DNA from: Arthrobacter sp. SLBN-100
GTDB lineage: Bacteria; Actinomycetota; Actinomycetes; Actinomycetales; Micrococcaceae
DNA: 64,000 nt
Direction of reading: 5' to 3'
Assembly (NCBI RefSeq): GCF_006715305.1
Contig: NZ_VFMY01000001.1
Location: 1,860,001-1,924,000, forward strand
Part shown: positions 52,013 to 60,059 of the stretch, one piece after another
How positions within the stretch are numbered: position 1 is the first letter of the stretch
How the letters are laid out: each line of letters starts with the position of its first letter
The notes under the pieces: generated by a model
Database searches by the model: none
Told to the model about the DNA's origin: nothing
Seen by the model: the letters and a program-made list of their open reading frames with translations, nothing else
Position numbers and translations under genes: made by a program

Positions 52013-53239
52013 CTAGTCGCGGCCCTGTTCCAGAACTGATTTCGCGATGAGCTGCGCTGTAGCTGCGGCGACGGCGTCCCGGTAGCCTTCCGGGGTGCCG
52101 TGCGCCTTGCCGACTTCTTCAGCGAGCTGGTGCACCGGGACCGGGTTGGCTGATGCTTCCCAGATGGCCGGGCCGATTCCGCTCAGCCTTACGATCTCGT
52201 TGTCGAGCATGACCAGCAGCTCGTTACCAATGGCCACTGCATCTTTCGGTGCGGCGCGGCGGATGCAGCCGTACGGGATGAGTGCCGGCCGGGCACCTTC
52301 GGCTGCCCGGGCTTCCCATTCAGGCTCCGTTCCGGGCTGCTTTTCCAGCTGCGTCCGGAACAGCGGTTCCAGGGCTGCCGGCAGGTCAGCCGCTTCCGAG
52401 TAGGTGACCTTCCAGACTCCCCCGACGCTGTCTATCAGCCGGCAGAGCGACTGCAGCGGCTCCTCCATGTCCCCCTGCGAGGAAGAGTCCGGGATCAGGG
52501 CGAGCACCGCATCAGCCAGCGGAACCCTCTCCAGCACTGGGGCCGCGGTTTTATCTTGGACCCGGTCCAGCAGCACGATGGACTGGATGAAGGGGTTAGC
52601 GGGGACTGGCAGGAGTGCGAGCTCGTCAGGTCCCACCTGGCCTTTGGGTGCGCCAGGCTCCTGCTTTACAGACAGCGGTTTGGGATACGGAACCACCCAG
52701 CCATCGGGTGCGATGGCTACGGTCTCGTCCGTGACATATCCATAGGTCCTGGCCAGCACGGAAACCGCAGTGGTTTTGCCCGTTCCCGACTTGGCCACGA
52801 GTGCCACCACTGCACCCGTTTCACGGTCTGCCACGCCGCATGAGTGGAGCATCACGAGGTGGCCGGCGTTGGCCAGGATGGCCGCTACCGTGAGCCGGGA
52901 CGTGAGGTTCTCAGCCAGCTCCTCGAAGGAAGCGGCCTGCAGTTGGAACGCGCCGCCGTCGTGCTTTAGGGCCTGCGAGGCCACGGACGCCGTGAACGGA
53001 CTGCAGTCTGTGGGTTCCGCAGCCAGCGGCGGAAGCAGCGGCTTGCGGCTGCTGGCACACCGTGCCCATGCCAAGCTCATACTCTCCCGCTGCTGCCGGG
53101 TAACGGCACGGCCCCAGCGGACTACGAACTGGATTCCCAGGACGTCCAAGGGCAGCACGTCACTGCCTCGTGCCAATTCCGCGAACAGCCGTTTCCTCCA
53201 AGCCAAACGTGTGTTCCCCCTGATTCCCGCGGACCTCAT
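52013..53239 (-). CDS. HprK-related kinase-like protein
   Basis: A 408-residue protein with an HPr kinase/phosphorylase-like P-loop domain: ALVAKSGTGKTTAVSVLART near residue 150, then YVTDETVAIAPDGWVVPYPK, the 'DE/DD' strand and PYPKPLS turn known from HprK relatives. The N-terminal 130 residues lack the HprK N-domain and show no family. A C-terminal segment (about 330-408, IVRLSGIGPAIWEAS then HQLAEEVGKAHGTPEGYRDA) resembles a PqqD-type domain, so the protein may be a kinase-PqqD fusion. ATG 53239 follows the PqqD gene stop by four bases. Known relatives belong to HPr-rel-A type sets of unknown function. Confidence 0.75.
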   Translation of the reverse strand: MRSAGIRGNTRLAWRKRLFAELARGSDVLPLDVLGIQFVVRWGRAVTRQQRESMSLAWARCASSRKPLLPPLAAEPTDCSPFTASVASQALKHDGGAFQLQAASFEELAENLTSRLTVAAILANAGHLVMLHSCGVADRETGAVVALVAKSGTGKTTAVSVLARTYGYVTDETVAIAPDGWVVPYPKPLSVKQEPGAPKGQVGPDELALLPVPANPFIQSIVLLDRVQDKTAAPVLERVPLADAVLALIPDSSSQGDMEEPLQSLCRLIDSVGGVWKVTYSEAADLPAALEPLFRTQLEKQPGTEPEWEARAAEGARPALIPYGCIRRAAPKDAVAIGNELLVMLDNEIVRLSGIGPAIWEASANPVPVHQLAEEVGKAHGTPEGYRDAVAAATAQLIAKSVLEQGRD

Positions 53240-53243
53240 GCTC

Positions 53244-53525
53244 TCAACGCGCAGCGCCGGGGGCAGCCTCAATCAGGCGCCGTGCTTCGAGGCTGGCGAG
53301 GAAGTCTTCCAGCTGGGCCTGCATCTGTCCGGACCGGTCCTCAAAAGTGGCCTCCAGCTCAGCGAGGATGGAGTGCTCTGACCGTTGGCCGTCGATGAGG
53401 TTCCAAATGCTTGCAGCTGTCCCTTCCAGGACCACGGGCTGGGTCGCGTCCAGATGGAGCAGGGCAACCCGGGCAGCTGAGTCTGACAGCACCTGAGCAA
53501 CCAGCCTGCCTTGGCGCCAGATCAC
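53244..53525 (-). CDS. PqqD-like peptide/protein-binding protein
   Basis: A 93-residue protein with the PqqD layout: beta strands (LVAQVLSDSAARVALLHLD), the block ATQPVVLEGTAASIWNLIDG and helices SEHSILAELEATFEDRS then QLEDFLASLEARRLIEAAP. PqqD domains bind leader peptides and present them to modifying enzymes. Start GTG 53525 overlaps the preceding stop (GTGA), showing coupling to the Tat-exported protein gene. No radical SAM or cyclase gene is adjacent; the HprK-related kinase is the closest candidate partner. Confidence 0.85.
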   Translation of the reverse strand: MIWRQGRLVAQVLSDSAARVALLHLDATQPVVLEGTAASIWNLIDGQRSEHSILAELEATFEDRSGQMQAQLEDFLASLEARRLIEAAPGAAR

Positions 53526-54082
53526 GGGATGACCATTGTGATGCCAGGAATGACGAAGGTGGCGGAACCCACGCTGAGGGTCATCGTAAAGGTGTAGGTC
53601 TGACCACTTGTAGGTGTGGTTTGGCCTTTGCCGTCCAGGTAATAGAAAGAAATGGCTTGAGCCGCCGATTGATTACCAGCAATGGTAATAGTCGCAGTCG
53701 AGGCATAGGCGGCATCGAAGGTCGCTGCAGCTACCGTGTTTCCAGTCAATGATTTCACAGCGATACCTGAAGCGATCGTTCCGCGGTCTACGCCAGGAAC
53801 AATTCCAACGGTTACTGTCTGAGCCGCTGGGGAAGTGTTCTGAACAGTGAGGGTCGAAGGACCTTGACCAGTTCGTGTGCCACCTGCCCCCTGTTGTTTC
53901 GAATGGTTGATTGTGCCAAAAGGCCCGGCGGTGATGGACAAGGTAGGCGAAGCCGCTGCCGCCGGAGCTGCGATGGCGGTTGCGATCACAGGCAGCGACC
54001 AGGCCACACCTGCGACTACCCTGCGGCGGCTGAACCCGTTCTCTTCGCCGCTGGTGACCTTTTCGTTCAAAACCGCAGACAA
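53522..54082 (-). CDS. Tat-exported protein, first gene of the PqqD/HprK-like operon
   Basis: A 186-residue protein with a twin-arginine signal (SRRRVVAGVAWSLPVIATAI, residues about 18-45, Ala-rich cleavage site) and a mature beta-rich domain: PTLSITAGPFGTINHSK, then TVQNTSPAAQTVTVGIVPGV and a late YTFTMTLSVGSATFVIPGIT. It looks like a single immunoglobulin-like or surface-layer-type domain. No cysteine occurs in it. Its coupling to the PqqD-like gene makes it a candidate substrate or surface product of the operon. Function unknown. Confidence 0.7.
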   Translation of the reverse strand: MSAVLNEKVTSGEENGFSRRRVVAGVAWSLPVIATAIAAPAAAASPTLSITAGPFGTINHSKQQGAGGTRTGQGPSTLTVQNTSPAAQTVTVGIVPGVDRGTIASGIAVKSLTGNTVAAATFDAAYASTATITIAGNQSAAQAISFYYLDGKGQTTPTSGQTYTFTMTLSVGSATFVIPGITMVIP

Positions 54083-54236
54083 TGACGCCCCCGTTGTAGT
54101 CTTCAGCCGCGGCCGGTCCCTAAAAGACCGGCAGCGGGGATCGGCCGGGCGATTCCCGGCTTCGACTACTCTTGCGAACGCGACTTAAGATTCCTGCAAC
54201 CCACCTGCAAGGTTGGGTCAAGATCTGCTTGTGAGG

Positions 54237-54258
54237 GGTTTCGACAGGCTCAACCGGG
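54237..54258. repeat. REP-like unit
   Basis: GGTTTCGACAGGCTCAACCG(GG); it supplies the stop codon (GGT TGA) of the weak ORF at 54250-54609. Confidence 0.8.
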
Positions 54259-54609
54259 TTCGGCCGAGAAGGTAGTTCCGCCTTCATCCGTTACCGCCTG
54301 GTCCGATTCCCCCAGGCCTGCTGACGCGGAACAGTCATCGCACCGGCCAACAAATTGATGGGGGCAGGTGGCGAGGTTAACGCCATCCCCCGTGGCTAAT
54401 CTGTGTCGCATTGATCCCGCCGTTCCTGAATCGTCCCGGCTCGCCGGCGGACTCATTGTTTCAACCGCCGCGATGCTGGTGCCGGCGAATGCTGGAGCGG
54501 GAACCGTGATCGCGAAAGCTCTCTCCTCGCCGGCACTTTCAGTGAACAACGAACCGAAGCCGGAAACACGAGTAGGCAATACCCGATTCTTCAGGCCGAC
54601 CGTACCCAC
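54250..54609 (-). CDS. Possible 119-residue protein ahead of the Tat-protein gene (weak)
   Basis: A minus-strand frame from GTG 54609 gives a protein with a Cys pattern (CPHQFVGRCDDCSASAG) near the C-terminus, ending FSAEPG. It stands about 170 bp upstream of the Tat-protein gene. No ribosome site is clear, the N-terminal half has no family, and a frame on the other strand over 54368-54613 is as open. The stop comes from the REP unit. Treat as tentative. Confidence 0.25.
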   Translation of the reverse strand: MGTVGLKNRVLPTRVSGFGSLFTESAGEERAFAITVPAPAFAGTSIAAVETMSPPASRDDSGTAGSMRHRLATGDGVNLATCPHQFVGRCDDCSASAGLGESDQAVTDEGGTTFSAEPG

Positions 54610-54663
54610 CTAGCCCAGGTAAGCGGAATCTACCTATGCCCCTACAGGTTTTCGCTCCCCACC

Positions 54664-54702
54664 GACTCAACCACCGGGAGGGGTTTCGACGGGCTCAGCC
54701 GC
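54664..54702. repeat. REP-like units at the end of the PaaG-like gene
   Basis: CTCAACCACCGGGAGGGGTT followed by TTCGACGGGCTCAGCCG; the 3' end of the PaaG-like gene runs into it. Confidence 0.8.
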
Positions 54703-55474
54703 GGAATTGCGGCTCACGCTTCTCTTGGAATGCCCGGAAACCCTCGGCATAATCGTCCGTCTTGCAGAGCCGCGCTTGCTCGGTGTTCTCCTCCGCCATG
54801 GCTTCCCATAGGCCCAGGCGCTGGTCGCGGATGTGGGCCACCAGCTCCTTGCTTGCGTTGAAGGCCCCGGTAGCCCCGCGGGCCACCTTGGCGACAATTG
54901 CCTGGGTGGTCTCCAGCAGCTCACCCGCCGGCATGGCACGGCTGAACAACCCCTGCGCCACGGCCTCCGTGCCGCTGATCAGCTCCGTCGTGTAGATCAG
55001 GTCCAGCGTCCGGTGCATCCCGAGCCGTTCGGTGAAGTACCAGTGCCCACCGGAATCCAGCGTTGCCCCCAGCTTCGCGAACGGCGAGCCGAACTTCGCG
55101 TTCTCCGCCACGTACACCACGTCCGTGGCCAGCAACAGGCCCAGACCCACGCCCAGGCACGCTCCGTGAGCTGCCGCGAACGTGGGAGCCGGGAACGCAC
55201 TCATCTTCTTCAGCAGCGGCTCCACCAGCCCGCCCAGGTACATAGCGGCGTCGTCATTCTCCGGGTTCACCCCCGCGATGTCCCGGCCCGCGCAGAAGGC
55301 GCGGCCCTCTCCCCTCAGCAGCAGCGCCCGCACCTCACCGCGGGAGGCGGCGGCAGCAGCGTCGTCGTACGCCTGGGACAGCTCCGCCAGCGCCTGCTCA
55401 TCCAGCGAGTTCAGCTTGTGCGGGGCGTTGAGGACGACCTCGGCGACGTTGTTGCTGATGGAGAGGGAAATCAT
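54695..55474 (-). CDS. Enoyl-CoA hydratase/isomerase, PaaG/PaaF-like
   Basis: A 259-residue crotonase-family enzyme. ATG 55474 has AAGGAG upstream; the open frame extends further back but only through a REP unit. Key blocks: LLLRGEGRAFCAGRDIAGVN (first oxyanion-hole segment), AAAHGACLGVGLGLLLATDV (second) and DSGGHWYFTERLGMHRTLDL. Downstream of paaE it would act on the epoxide of phenylacetyl-CoA (isomerisation) or on later intermediates; the exact step cannot be settled by sequence reading. The final Arg-Gly lies in the REP unit. Confidence 0.8.
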   Translation of the reverse strand: MISLSISNNVAEVVLNAPHKLNSLDEQALAELSQAYDDAAAAASRGEVRALLLRGEGRAFCAGRDIAGVNPENDDAAMYLGGLVEPLLKKMSAFPAPTFAAAHGACLGVGLGLLLATDVVYVAENAKFGSPFAKLGATLDSGGHWYFTERLGMHRTLDLIYTTELISGTEAVAQGLFSRAMPAGELLETTQAIVAKVARGATGAFNASKELVAHIRDQRLGLWEAMAEENTEQARLCKTDDYAEGFRAFQEKREPQFRG

Positions 55475-55491
55475 GGGGCTCCTTCGTTCTG

Positions 55492-55530
55492 GGTTCGACA
55501 GGCTCGATTTCGACGGGCTCAACCACCGGG
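55492..55530. repeat. REP-like units between paaE and the PaaG-like gene (right part)
   Basis: GGGTTCGACAGGCTCGA followed by TTTCGACGGGCTCAACCACC; just upstream of the PaaG-like ribosome site. Confidence 0.8.
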
Positions 55531-55593
55531 TTTCGCTCCCCACCCGCACCCTAGCCTCGCAAGCTCGGCCAGGGAACCCTGCGGGCGTGGGCC

Positions 55594-55610
55594 CAGGCTC
55601 AACCACCGGT
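55594..55610. repeat. REP-like half unit directly after paaE
   Basis: CAGGCTCAACCACCGGT begins three bases after the paaE stop (on the transcribed strand); with 55492-55530 it could form an intergenic hairpin that lowers downstream expression. Confidence 0.7.
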
Positions 55611-55612
55611 AC

Positions 55613-56854
55613 TTACACGTCGAAGTCGACGGTGACTTCCTTGCTGGTGGGGTGGCTCTGGCAGGTCAGCACGTACCCCTTGTCCAGCTCATCCTGCTCC
55701 AGCGCGTAGTTTTCGTCCATGGTCACGCTGCCGGTGACCACCTTGGCCCGGCAGGTACCGCACACTCCCCCGGCGCACGCGAACGGCACATCCGGGCGGA
55801 CCCGCAGCGCGGCGTTGAGGATGGACTCGCGGGCGTGCGTGGGGCTGGCCACGTCGCCCTGCAGCCCGTCCAGCTTGAAGGTAATCTTGTACGTCTCCTT
55901 GGACTCGTCCACCACCACCGGCCGGCCCGCGTGCCCCTCCGGCCGGTCCGGCTTGCCGCTCGTGAATAGCTCGAACCGGATCTTCTCCGGCTCCACCCCG
56001 CGCTCGGCCAGGGTGTCCCGGCACAGCTGCACCAGCTCGAACGGCCCGCACAGGAACCACTCGTCCACATCGTCCGCGTGGATGGCGGTGCCCAGCAGCT
56101 GCTGGAGCTTCTCGGCGTCGATCCTGCCACTGAGCAGCGGCGCGATCCGCTGCTCGCGGGACAGCACGTGGTGGATGGCCAGCCGCTGCGGGTACTTGTC
56201 CTTCAGGTCCGCCAGCTCCTCCAGGAACATCACGTCCATGGCGGCCTTGTTGGCGTAGATCAGGTCAAACCGGCAGTCCGGGTTTTTGGCCAGCAACGTC
56301 CGCGCGATGGCGATCACCGGCGTGATGCCGCTGCCCGCGGCGATGGCCACAAAACTGGCTTCCCCGCTGGAGGCCACGTCCCCGGCCAGCTCCTCCGGGT
56401 TGTTCATCGAGTTCATCCGGTTCTGCTCCACGGCCTGGCCGTCCCGGCCGTGCCTGGACACAAACGCGCCCATGGGGCTCATGACGTCCAGCGTGTCCCC
56501 GGCCTTCAGCTCGGCGTTGGCCCAGGTGGAGAACACCCCGCCCAGGTCCTTCTTCACGGCCACCCGGATCTCGCTGCTGCCGTCCGCGAAGCTGCGCGGC
56601 TCGGCGCAGATGGAGTAGCTGCGGCGCACCTCGTGCAGTTCGCCGGTCTCATCCGGGAGCTTGGTGCGCAGCGCCACGTACTGGCCGGGCAGGTAATCGA
56701 ACTGGCCGGCGAGCTCTTGGGGCACGTGGAACGCCACCTCGATGGCGTCCTCGGTGAGCCGGCGCACCTCCTTCACGGCGAGCGTGTGGAAGGACGGACG
56801 ACGGCGGCCGGTGGCCTGCGCCGTTTCGGCGGCGGTCTGGCGGACAACAGGCAT
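55613..56854 (-). CDS. paaE: Phenylacetyl-CoA epoxidase reductase subunit
   Basis: A 413-residue reductase that passes electrons from NADPH to the PaaA diiron centre. It has an FAD-binding domain (YLPGQYVALRTKLPDE, RRSYSICAEP), an NAD(P)-binding domain (AGSGITPVIAIARTLLAK) and a C-terminal 2Fe-2S domain with CAGGVCGTCRAKVV and the last Cys in YVLTCQSHPTS. A segment of about 35 residues with no counterpart I know (QNRMNSMNNPEELAGDVASS) is inserted between FAD and NAD domains. It is the last of paaABCDE. Confidence 0.93.
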   Translation of the reverse strand: MPVVRQTAAETAQATGRRRPSFHTLAVKEVRRLTEDAIEVAFHVPQELAGQFDYLPGQYVALRTKLPDETGELHEVRRSYSICAEPRSFADGSSEIRVAVKKDLGGVFSTWANAELKAGDTLDVMSPMGAFVSRHGRDGQAVEQNRMNSMNNPEELAGDVASSGEASFVAIAAGSGITPVIAIARTLLAKNPDCRFDLIYANKAAMDVMFLEELADLKDKYPQRLAIHHVLSREQRIAPLLSGRIDAEKLQQLLGTAIHADDVDEWFLCGPFELVQLCRDTLAERGVEPEKIRFELFTSGKPDRPEGHAGRPVVVDESKETYKITFKLDGLQGDVASPTHARESILNAALRVRPDVPFACAGGVCGTCRAKVVTGSVTMDENYALEQDELDKGYVLTCQSHPTSKEVTVDFDV

Positions 56855-56863
56855 GGGGCTTCC

Positions 56864-57418
56864 TTACAGCACTTTGAAGTAGTCGAACGGTTCCTTGCAG
56901 TCCTGGCACACATACAGCGCCTTGCAGGAGGTGGAGCCGAAACGGGTGAGTTCCTTGGTGTTCAGGGACGAGCACTGGGGGCACTTGACCGCCATCTTCA
57001 GGCGGATAGGGCCGGCGTGCCGTGCGGCGTTCGACAGGCCCGACGGCGGCGCGATGCCGTACTCCTGCAGCTTTGCCTTGCCTGCCTCGGTCATCCAGTC
57101 CGTGGTCCAGGCCGGGGCGAGCACCAGGTCCACCTCGACGTCCTGGTAGCCCTCTTTGGCGAAGGCTGTTTTGAGGTCGTCGCGGATGGCGTCCATGGCC
57201 GGGCAGCCCGAGTAGGTGGGCGTGATGGTGACGATGACTTTTCCGGCTGTTCCGTGTTCCTGCGTCACTTGGACGTCCCGGAGGATGCCGAGGTCCTCGA
57301 TGGTGAGCACGGGGATTTCGGGATCGCACACGGTGGCGGCGATGTCCCACGCCTTCTGCCGCCCCGTTTTCTCCCTTGCAGGGGCGCTGGTTTCGAAGTC
57401 GGAGATGTACATGGCCAT
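56864..57418 (-). CDS. paaD: Phenylacetyl-CoA epoxidase assembly protein PaaD
   Basis: A 184-residue protein: an N-terminal MIP18/DUF59 domain (WDIAATVCDPEIPVLTIEDL, YSGCPAMDAIRDDL) and a C-terminal zinc-ribbon-like part with two CxxC pairs (VKCPQCSSLN, YVCQDCKEPF). PaaD is needed for iron-sulfur or diiron maturation of the epoxidase. I prefer ATG 57418, six bases after the paaC stop; GTG 57430 overlaps paaC and is possible. Confidence 0.92.
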   Translation of the reverse strand: MAMYISDFETSAPAREKTGRQKAWDIAATVCDPEIPVLTIEDLGILRDVQVTQEHGTAGKVIVTITPTYSGCPAMDAIRDDLKTAFAKEGYQDVEVDLVLAPAWTTDWMTEAGKAKLQEYGIAPPSGLSNAARHAGPIRLKMAVKCPQCSSLNTKELTRFGSTSCKALYVCQDCKEPFDYFKVL

Positions 57419-57423
57419 GGCCG

Positions 57424-58407
57424 TCACCACTTCGCTCCGGGATACTCGCGGGCCAGGACCTGCATCTCGGCCAGGATGTAGCCCAGGTGTTCGGAGTGCT
57501 TGCCGTGCCGGCCGCCGCCGGGGGCTGCCGGGACGTCCGGCACCTCGAGTTCGGCTTCTTTGAGGACGTCTCCGGTGAGCCGGTCAAAGTCCTCGCGCAG
57601 GCTGGAAGGCGCGACGGCGGCACCCGCCTCGGCGAGGCGGCGCGTCAGGTCGTCCTCCTGGAACAGTTCGTTGACGTACGGCCACATCAGGCGCAGGCCG
57701 TGGATCATCCGGGTTCGGGATTCGTCCGTGCCGCCGGCCAGACGGAGGATCCACTGGGCGCTGTGGTCCCGGTGGTAGTCCACTTCCTTCACGGCCTTCG
57801 CGGCGATGGCGGCCAGCGTGGCGTCCGTTGATCCGGTGAGCCGGCGGTACAGCTCGAACTGGTAGTAGCTCACGATGAACTGCCGGGCGATGGTCACCGC
57901 GAAGTCGCCGTTGGGCTGCTCGAACAACTGGACTGACCGGAACTCGTGCTCGCGGCGGAAGTAGGCGAGGTCATCCTCGCTCCTGGCCGAGCCGTCGTCG
58001 TTGGACATTGCGCCGCCGGCGTAGCTGAGGAAACTCCGGGCGTGGCCCAGCTGGTCCAGGGCGATGTTGCCCAGGGCCACGTCCTCCTCCAGTTCGGGGG
58101 CGCGGGAGATCCAGTGACCCAGGCGCTGGGCGAGGATCAGGGCGTCGTCGCCCAGTCTTAGGGCGTATTCCGCGACGTCCTCTGTGGGCTTGGCCAGGCC
58201 GGTGCGGACCTCGAGGGCGATGTCCTCCGGGCGGAGGGCGTTGCCGGGCGTGATGCGGGTGGCGCTCGCGTTGGAGTCGCCGCTTCCGGACGGGGCTGCG
58301 ACGCCGGTGGAGATGTCGCCGTGGCCTGTTGTGGCCTCGGATGCAGGGGCCACGCCGGCGAGGGACCCGCTGCGAGCTTGCGAGCTGTGGGAGCCGGTGG
58401 GGATCAC
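57424..58407 (-). CDS. paaC: Phenylacetyl-CoA epoxidase structural subunit PaaC
   Basis: A 327-residue ferritin-like helical protein that pairs with PaaA. Recognisable segments: LILAQRLGHWISRAPELEED, ALDQLGHARSFLSYAGG and KEVDYHRDHSAQWILRLAGG. The first ~55 residues (Gly, Ser, Ala and Thr rich) are an extension not found in typical PaaC of about 250 residues; a start downstream of it is possible, but GTG 58407 overlaps the paaB stop (GTGA), which supports the long form. Confidence 0.92.
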   Translation of the reverse strand: MIPTGSHSSQARSGSLAGVAPASEATTGHGDISTGVAAPSGSGDSNASATRITPGNALRPEDIALEVRTGLAKPTEDVAEYALRLGDDALILAQRLGHWISRAPELEEDVALGNIALDQLGHARSFLSYAGGAMSNDDGSARSEDDLAYFRREHEFRSVQLFEQPNGDFAVTIARQFIVSYYQFELYRRLTGSTDATLAAIAAKAVKEVDYHRDHSAQWILRLAGGTDESRTRMIHGLRLMWPYVNELFQEDDLTRRLAEAGAAVAPSSLREDFDRLTGDVLKEAELEVPDVPAAPGGGRHGKHSEHLGYILAEMQVLAREYPGAKW

Positions 58408-58775
58408 AGGTGCTTTACCCCTTCGCTCTTGGTGTAGTACGTGGCGTGCCGGTAATCCTTGCCCTGGGGCGACTCGAAGAACGAGCCCTTGGCATCCGGA
58501 TCGCTGGCGGCGATGGCCTCCGCGGGCACGACCCAGATGGAGACGCCCTCGTTGCGGCGGGTGTAGAGGTCGCGGGCATTCCGCAGTGCCATGGCGGCAT
58601 CCGGTGCATGCAGGGACCCTGCGTGCACGTGGCTCAAACCGCGGCTCGACCGGACAAAGACCTCCCAGAGCCCCCAGGCGTTGCCGCCGGTATGGGTTTC
58701 GCTCCCCACCGGGGACGGGTTCTCGATCGGCTGTGTCATGCTGGCGGGGACTTCCGGGTTGCCGTGGGGGCTCAT
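58404..58775 (-). CDS. paaB: Phenylacetyl-CoA epoxidase subunit PaaB
   Basis: A 123-residue PaaB protein: [20 protein letters not shown] then [20 protein letters not shown] and [13 protein letters not shown]. PaaB bridges the PaaAC heterotetramers. The first ~30 residues are an extra flexible extension. Start ATG 58775 overlaps the paaA stop by four bases (ATGA). Confidence 0.93.
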   Translation of the reverse strand: MSPHGNPEVPASMTQPIENPSPVGSETHTGGNAWGLWEVFVRSSRGLSHVHAGSLHAPDAAMALRNARDLYTRRNEGVSIWVVPAEAIAASDPDAKGSFFESPQGKDYRHATYYTKSEGVKHL

Positions 58776-59776
58776 GCTGCGTATTCCTTCGTCGTCATTG
58801 ACTGTTTTGCCTGCTGTTTTGCTGCATAAGCGGAAGCTGCCTCGCGGACCCAGGCGCCGTCGTCGTGCGCTGCCCTCCGGCGCTCAAGGCGCTGGGCGTT
58901 GCAGGGGCCGCGGCCGGCCAGGACTTCCTGGAACTCGTGCCAGTCCAGCGGGCCGTGCTCCCACTTTTTGCTGTCCTCGTTGTAGCGGACATGGCTATCC
59001 GGGAGGGTGAGGCCCAGGACGCGGACCTGCTCCACCATCATGCCCACGAAGCGGCTGCGGAGTTCGTCGTTGCTGAACCGCTTGATGTTCCAGGCCATGG
59101 ACTGCTTGGAGTTGGGCGAATCGTCGTCCGGCGGGCCGAACATCATCAGGGCCGGGGCGTACCAGCGGTTCACCGCGTCCTGGGCCATCTGCTTCTGCTC
59201 GGGGGTGCCGTTGGAGAGTTCCAGCAGGATCTCGAAGCCCTGGCGCTGGTGGAACGATTCTTCCTTGCAGATGCGCACCATGGCGCGGCCGTACGGGCCG
59301 TAGGAGGCGCGGCACAGGGGGACCTGGTTGCAGATGGCGGCGCCGTCCACCAGCCAGCCGATGGCGCCCATGTCCGCCCAGGTCAGGGCGGGGTAGTTGA
59401 AGATGGACGAGTAGCGGGCCTTGCCGGCGATGAGGTCTTCCGTCATCTTGTCCCTTGTTTGTCCAAGGGTCTCGGCGGCGCTGTAGAGGTAGAGCCCGTG
59501 GCCGGCCTCGTCCTGGACCTTGGCCATGAGGATGGCCTTGCGCTTCAGGCTGGGGGCACGGGAAATCCAGTTGGCCTCCGGCTGCATGCCGATGATCTCG
59601 GAGTGGGCGTGCTGGGAGATCTGGCGCAGCAGCGTCTTGCGGTAGGCCGGCGGCATCCAGTCCTTGGGCTCGATGCGTGAGTCCTCGGCCATGACGCGGT
59701 CAAAGTTGGCCTGGCCTGCCGCCTCTTCGTCCGGGGATAGCTCAGCTGGCACTGACTGCAAGTTCTGCGCTGCCAT
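58772..59776 (-). CDS. paaA: Phenylacetyl-CoA epoxidase catalytic subunit PaaA
   Basis: A 334-residue diiron oxygenase subunit that forms the 1,2-epoxide of phenylacetyl-CoA. Diagnostic segments: [20 protein letters not shown] then [37 protein letters not shown] with iron ligands, and [20 protein letters not shown] with the second pair. GAGGAG lies before the ATG. It is the first gene of paaABCDE, preceded by a -35/-10 pair and a PaaR-like operator. Confidence 0.95.
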   Translation of the reverse strand: MAAQNLQSVPAELSPDEEAAGQANFDRVMAEDSRIEPKDWMPPAYRKTLLRQISQHAHSEIIGMQPEANWISRAPSLKRKAILMAKVQDEAGHGLYLYSAAETLGQTRDKMTEDLIAGKARYSSIFNYPALTWADMGAIGWLVDGAAICNQVPLCRASYGPYGRAMVRICKEESFHQRQGFEILLELSNGTPEQKQMAQDAVNRWYAPALMMFGPPDDDSPNSKQSMAWNIKRFSNDELRSRFVGMMVEQVRVLGLTLPDSHVRYNEDSKKWEHGPLDWHEFQEVLAGRGPCNAQRLERRRAAHDDGAWVREAASAYAAKQQAKQSMTTKEYAA

Positions 59777-59816
59777 GGTTGCTCCTCTGCAAAGACCTTC
59801 TGGGACGTGCCGAATT

Positions 59817-59838
59817 ATTTACCGACCGTTCGTTCAGG
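59817..59838. promoter_or_regulatory. PaaR (TetR-family) operator candidate
   Basis: ATTTACCGACCGTTCGTTCA(GG) matches the 22-bp PaaR motif I recall from Corynebacterium (ACTNACCGNNCG, then NNCGGTNAGT) at nearly all fixed positions. It lies directly after the -10 element and so would cover the transcription start of paaA. PaaR is a repressor released by phenylacetyl-CoA. No paaR gene is in the window. Confidence 0.75.
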
Positions 59839-59865
59839 ATATGCGGAAGCCTCGGAGGGCGTCAA
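59836..59865 (-). promoter_or_regulatory. paaA promoter
   Basis: On the minus strand TTGACG (59865-59860) and TATCCT (59841-59836) are separated by 18 bases, a good housekeeping-type promoter. The PaaR-like operator starts within the -10 element, which fits simple repression. Confidence 0.6.
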
Positions 59866-60059
59866 GCGTCCTTCCCCCTTGCGACGCTCTCTCACTTGAT
59901 GCGCGTTCTTCGGAAACGCTCGCTCACTAGATGCCGCTCCCGCGCATGCTCAAGTTTTCATGAAAGTTTCGCAAAGGGGAGCGAACTACTGATTGCTGTG
60001 GGGCAGGATGAAAGCTGTTGAGGTTTAGAGGGACTTTTACTGCCGGAGAGTGGGAACGC

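Noticed and set aside
49434..54082. Lasso-peptide or other RiPP gene cluster
   Set aside because: PqqD-like and kinase-like genes are present, but no lasso cyclase, transglutaminase-type protease, radical SAM enzyme or convincing precursor peptide is adjacent.
56078..57481. Long + strand frame opposite paaE and paaD
   Set aside because: It spans two real genes on the other strand and shows no family features.
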